A stretch of DNA of 64,000 nucleotides from Lumbricus rubellus. Lineage: Eukaryota; Annelida; Clitellata; Crassiclitellata; Lumbricidae. The stretch covers positions 18,861,691 to 18,925,690 of the forward strand of contig OX243825.1 of the NCBI GenBank assembly GCA_945859605.1, read 5' to 3'. Numbering within the stretch: position 1 is the stretch's first letter; each line of letters starts with the position of its first letter. Made by a program: the position numbers and the translations under genes. The notes under the pieces were generated by a model, which ran no database searches, was not told where the DNA came from, and was given only the letters and a program-made list of their open reading frames with translations. Shown here piece after piece: positions 60,562 through 64,000 of the stretch.

Positions 60562-60850
60562 ATGAGTTTTGATATACCCGTAGGGTTGACTGAACTGCTA
60601 CAGGATTTTACGGTGGCCGTGCTGCGAGGCCGCCCGTCCGACCTCTACCAGTTCGCCGCCGAGTATTTCCACGAGGCGAACGAACGGCGGTCGCACCCGG
60701 TCAACTTCAGCAAGAAGGGTGTGTCGTTTGGGGGAGGCGGCGGTGGCGGTGGGGGAGATGGGGAGGCGGAAAACCAGCAGCAGGAACATGTCCATCTCTC
60801 CAACTCGTGCCATGATTCGGATGAGGAGGAGTCGGATGAGGAATTCATAG
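60562..60850 (+). CDS. PRKAR2: cAMP-dependent protein kinase type II regulatory subunit, first coding exon (partial gene)
   Basis: The exon starts at the ATG giving [20 protein letters not shown] and ends at the donor G|GTAAGG after 96 codons plus one base. The first 45 residues form the dimerization/docking domain that binds A-kinase anchoring proteins: [21 protein letters not shown] then [16 protein letters not shown], the type II pattern. The linker has a nine-glycine run and an acidic [11 protein letters not shown] stretch before the donor. The inhibitor site and both cAMP-binding domains must lie right of the window; none is visible to 64000. An upstream in-frame TTG at 60541 is not needed as a start. 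The gene is head-to-head with the sterol hydroxylase, 3.5 kb apart. Confidence 0.9.
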
Positions 60851-61804
60851 GTAAGGGATTTCCACCATTTCGAATGGTTTGTGTATTTGAGTTGCTGTAT
60901 TGCCAGGCTGTGTTAGGCATTATTTTGTCAGCTGCAATTTGTGGGGTGGGATGGGAGGTGGGAGGGGAGGGACATCGTGTTAACACTTGGAATCATGTTG
61001 GAGATCATAATGTATAAGTGGTGTGGTATGGATTTTGGAGAGAGGAATTGGCAGAGTGAGAATTGCCAGGGGGTTGGAACCCCACAGTAAAGTCTGTTTT
61101 TCACATCACAATTCCAAGTGGATCATAGTCCAACCCCTTGCAGCTATTTTCCACAATTCTCACACTGGGACTTAGCAATAAGATTGGGTGGTTGCTCAGA
61201 TCTATTGCTTTCTTTCGTGTGTCGATGTGAAATTGTATCACCTTGGTGTGAAATTGTATCACCTTGGTGTGAAATTGTATCACCTTGGTGTCGTTTCATG
61301 TTTTGGATGGTCTGACCTTGATATAATTAAATGACAGATGGCTGCTCTACTACATTGAGGCACGTCCTTGTGGACTGCACACCATCAGTCGTTTTTATTA
61401 GCAGTCACTGTCCAATAACACACTTTTCAAATTCAGTGTACTGTTGGAGGAAAGATAAATTTTCGAAATAGATTGATGACTTTCCACAGCTGGCCATAAT
61501 TGTGCAAAGAATTTAAATGTATAAGTCACTTGACTGACGCACAGGATTTTGAACGCTGTAGCTGTGATTTTCTACATGATTGGTGAAAGACTTGGCACAC
61601 TTTTTGCTTTCCTTGCTTTTAGCAGTATACTTGAACGATTGCCCTGATGGTGTGTGGACTATGAGTTCTGACACATTTGTAATTTGGATTCATCGGCTTA
61701 ACACCTTGTTGTATGAAATGATGGCTGCACACAGTACACAGTTTTGAGTGCTTATATTGTAGTGTGGAAGATGTGGGTTTGGCTTCCTGTAAAATGGTTA
61801 CTGT

Positions 61805-61990
61805 AATTCTTTCATTCATTCATTCATTAAATGCATTTATATAGTGCCTTTTCAACGGGTTACTCAGAGGTGCTCACAACCTCAGCGCGGTCAAATAAAA
61901 CTGTCTTAAGATGAGAGAACATAGGGTGAGAAGGACTTTTAGAAACCTGGGAGCAGAGTGTCAGTGGAGGACCTTTCCAGGTTGAGGGTC
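61805..61990 (-). repeat. LINE/SINE-like tail fragment, reverse orientation
   Basis: (ATTC)n is followed by TTTATATAGTGCCTTTTCAA and CAGAGGTGCTCACAACC, the reversed form of the LINE tail. Confidence 0.6.
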
Positions 61991-62589
61991 ATGTATAGGA
62001 AATGTATAGGAACTTTGGTACAAGTCCTACTCACAAAACAGCTTACTGCTCAGTATCATCTGATGCCATTTCAGAGTTAGTTGATGTCATATTTTAAGAA
62101 GTTCTGACAAATATTTACATTTGCTATGTCATTTGCTATCCACAATCTTTCTGAAGTGTTGCTGCGCTTACCGTAACTCATGAAGAGAATGTGTTCTGAG
62201 CGTCTGCTTGCGTGAAAATATACAGCGTTAAAGATTCCTGTCCGCTTGTTTGTCTGCCTACCTGCCCTTCTTTGTGTCCGTGCGACTGTGCGTCAAAGTG
62301 ATGTATTGCTTTTTCTTTTGGACAATAAATAGATGGTTGTTCCCTGGTCCAGAAGCTTCACATTGCAATAGAGAAATGATGTTGACACAGGTGGTGGTGA
62401 TGATGATGATACATCGTCTGCCAGAGGAAGTGGTTCTTTGCATTTCATTACCAGTGCTGTTGTGCTGAGTCAACGGTTGAGAATCATTGAGTTTCATTGT
62501 GGTTGACAGGGTGGGATGTGTCCAGCATTTAAAGTAAGTGGGAATGCGTGGGAACGGTGTTCCAACTGCTCTTGAAATTCTTTGCCTAC

Positions 62590-62800
62590 ATTCCCACTGC
62601 TCACAATGCATTGGAGATGGGACCCTCGACCTGGAATGGTTTGCCCTTGATGCTCCGCTCCCTCTCTAGAACGTCTTCTCAGGAATGTCTATCTCATCTT
62701 GACACAGTTTTATTTGGCCGTGCTCGGGGTAGACCGCCTCTGAGGGGTGTTCTTGAAGAGGCACTATGCAAATGCACTTAATAAATGAATGAATGGGCAC
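62590..62800 (+). mobile_element. 3' end fragment of a CR1/L2-like LINE
   Basis: The frame encodes GPSTWNGLPLMLRSL and CLSHLDTVLFGRARG, the same terminal ORF motif as at 59 kb. It is followed by CCGCCTCTGAGGGGTG, TTCTTGAAGAGGCACTATGC and (ATGA)n. Confidence 0.75.
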
Positions 62801-62989
62801 CTAATACCGCATGTGCTGCAATAAAGCTCTTCTTTGGAGTTCCCACTGCTCACCCAGACCACTTTGACCACTAGGTGTCTCTACGAACTGGCTACAAATA
62901 AATTGGCATAGTTGAATTAGCATCTTGCATCATCCGAACATTTCCTTAAAAAAAGTATGCAAATAATTTGTACGTATGGGTTTTGGGGC

Positions 62990-63180
62990 ACGGTGGGGTG
63001 TTGGTGGGTTTGATGCCTTGGAGCTGGAGCATTCCAGGTTCGAATCCACCTAAAGCCGCCGCTTAGGGACCTTAATCAGGTCTTTTACTCGCTATTGCTC
63101 GTGCGCTTCGTAGTCGGGAGCACCTCTGAGTAGAGAGAGTGAGTGGCACTTTAATAGCAAATGCGAGAGATAAGTAAATA
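62990..63180 (+). mobile_element. tRNA-derived SINE, diverged copy
   Basis: GGGGCACGGTGG, CCAGGTTCGAATCCACC (B box), GGGAGCACCTCTGAGTAG and a short AAATAAATAAAA tail identify the family. The A box is altered. Confidence 0.75.
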
Positions 63181-63654
63181 AATAAAACTAATAAGTGGAC
63201 AGATGTCTGAGCGAAGCAACTGCTGACTGCACTTGTAGGGTTGTCGTGACCAGTCAAATTTGATTCTCATCTCAAATTCGTGGTTCTCGGTATATAAGAA
63301 GATTACACAGGGACTTAATAGGATCATGTTATTGCTGCCAATTTCTATTCTAGGATTTTGTAGAAGATGCCGGGTTCTAGGAAACTGGAAAGGAGATACT
63401 GTGTAAACCAAGAAAGCTGGAAACGGGGTGGGGGGATGGAACACACACATTATTGCTTGCAAATCAACAAATTGTGGCTGAACATAGTTGTTTGTTTTTG
63501 TCTATAACAAAATCTGTTTAAACAAATTCTTCTTTCATTTCATATGACTGTAAAGTAAGATAATTTATCGTGATCTATACAGTATACTGTCTCCTCATCT
63601 TGACCTCCCGGATTTTGACATGGCACCGGAACGGAAACGGCAGCTCTGGCTATT

Positions 63655-63765
63655 GCGGATTTGATTTGATATAGCGCCGGTGAATAAGCTGGTCTTCCTG
63701 ACGTGGCTTTTGCGGGCGCTGAGAAATTCTCGAAGATTTACATTACATTATATTACATTATACAA
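63655..63765 (+). repeat. Dispersed retroelement tail
   Basis: TATAGCGCCGGTGAATAAGC, GACGTGGCTTTTGCGGGCGC and GAAATTCTCGAAGATTTAC end in (ATTAC)n. The same block occurs reversed at 48206-48290. Confidence 0.65.
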
Positions 63766-64000
63766 TCGTGTGCTGTGTGGTTGAAGACTTTAATGGGTTT
63801 GACACCTTTGAACGTGGACTGTGTGTTAATTGGTTATCTGGCGATATCTTGAGTGGAAATATTTTGTCGGAGTATCACTGTCGAGTACCATTTCACGTTA
63901 CTTTCGCTGATGTGAATTGCTTTATCGGACCATCTTCTGTTTGATCTTTGTTGTCAAGCATCGGCTTAAGTGATTGGCTATCTTCTTCTCGGTATACATT

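Larger units (their letters stand above)
60851..64000 (+). other. First intron of PRKAR2
   Basis: No second exon with an RRxSV-type inhibitor site was found. The stretch contains a triplicated GTGTGAAATTGTATCACCTTG block near 61224-61290, LINE and SINE fragments, and AT-rich filler. Confidence 0.6.

Overview
The window is nuclear DNA from a multicellular animal, most likely a marine invertebrate. It carries intron-rich genes for animal-specific proteins (a lysyl hydroxylase, a TBK1/IKK-epsilon-type kinase, a cholesterol 25-hydroxylase-like enzyme), GT-AG introns of 0.2-4 kb, and many short DNA transposons, SINEs and LINE fragments. The phylum cannot be fixed from this sequence alone.

Layout, left to right. 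(1) 401-13029, minus strand: the first 13 coding exons of a PLOD-family procollagen-lysine hydroxylase/glycosyltransferase; the gene runs off the left edge. (2) 14.47-17.72 kb, plus strand: an intact 1082-codon non-LTR retrotransposon ORF (apurinic endonuclease plus reverse transcriptase, RTE-like), flanked at a distance by two inverted copies of a 150-bp hAT MITE. (3) 20700-34051, minus strand: a complete 13-exon COPS2 gene (COP9 signalosome subunit 2, 443 codons). (4) 34.05-40.7 kb: intergenic, dominated by a 3.5-kb nest of hAT elements and a SINE with intact target-site duplications. (5) 40719-53132, minus strand: a complete 15-exon TBK1/IKK-epsilon-like kinase (768 codons) whose activation-loop serine is replaced by alanine. 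(6) 56068-57012, minus strand: an intronless CH25H-like sterol hydroxylase. (7) 60562 onward, plus strand: the first coding exon of a type II PKA regulatory subunit; the gene runs off the right edge.

Reading frames, exon phases and codon counts were checked by hand across every junction of the three multi-exon genes, and all phases agree. One TBK1-like intron uses a GC-AG donor. The kinase and the sterol hydroxylase are neighbours and both belong to antiviral innate immunity in vertebrates. The other genes look like unrelated housekeeping or matrix genes, so no operon-like logic is implied.

The most informative non-genic content is the transposon record. It includes about eleven hAT-type elements with 8-bp duplications (several nested), tiny TTAA-flanked palindromes of 38-76 bp resembling piggyBac MITEs, a Helitron-like element, a mariner-like MITE inside a 76-bp tandem array, and a tRNA-derived SINE family whose 3' tail matches that of a CR1/L2-like LINE. 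An 8-mer palindrome, TAGGCCTA, is strikingly dense between genes and nearly absent from introns.
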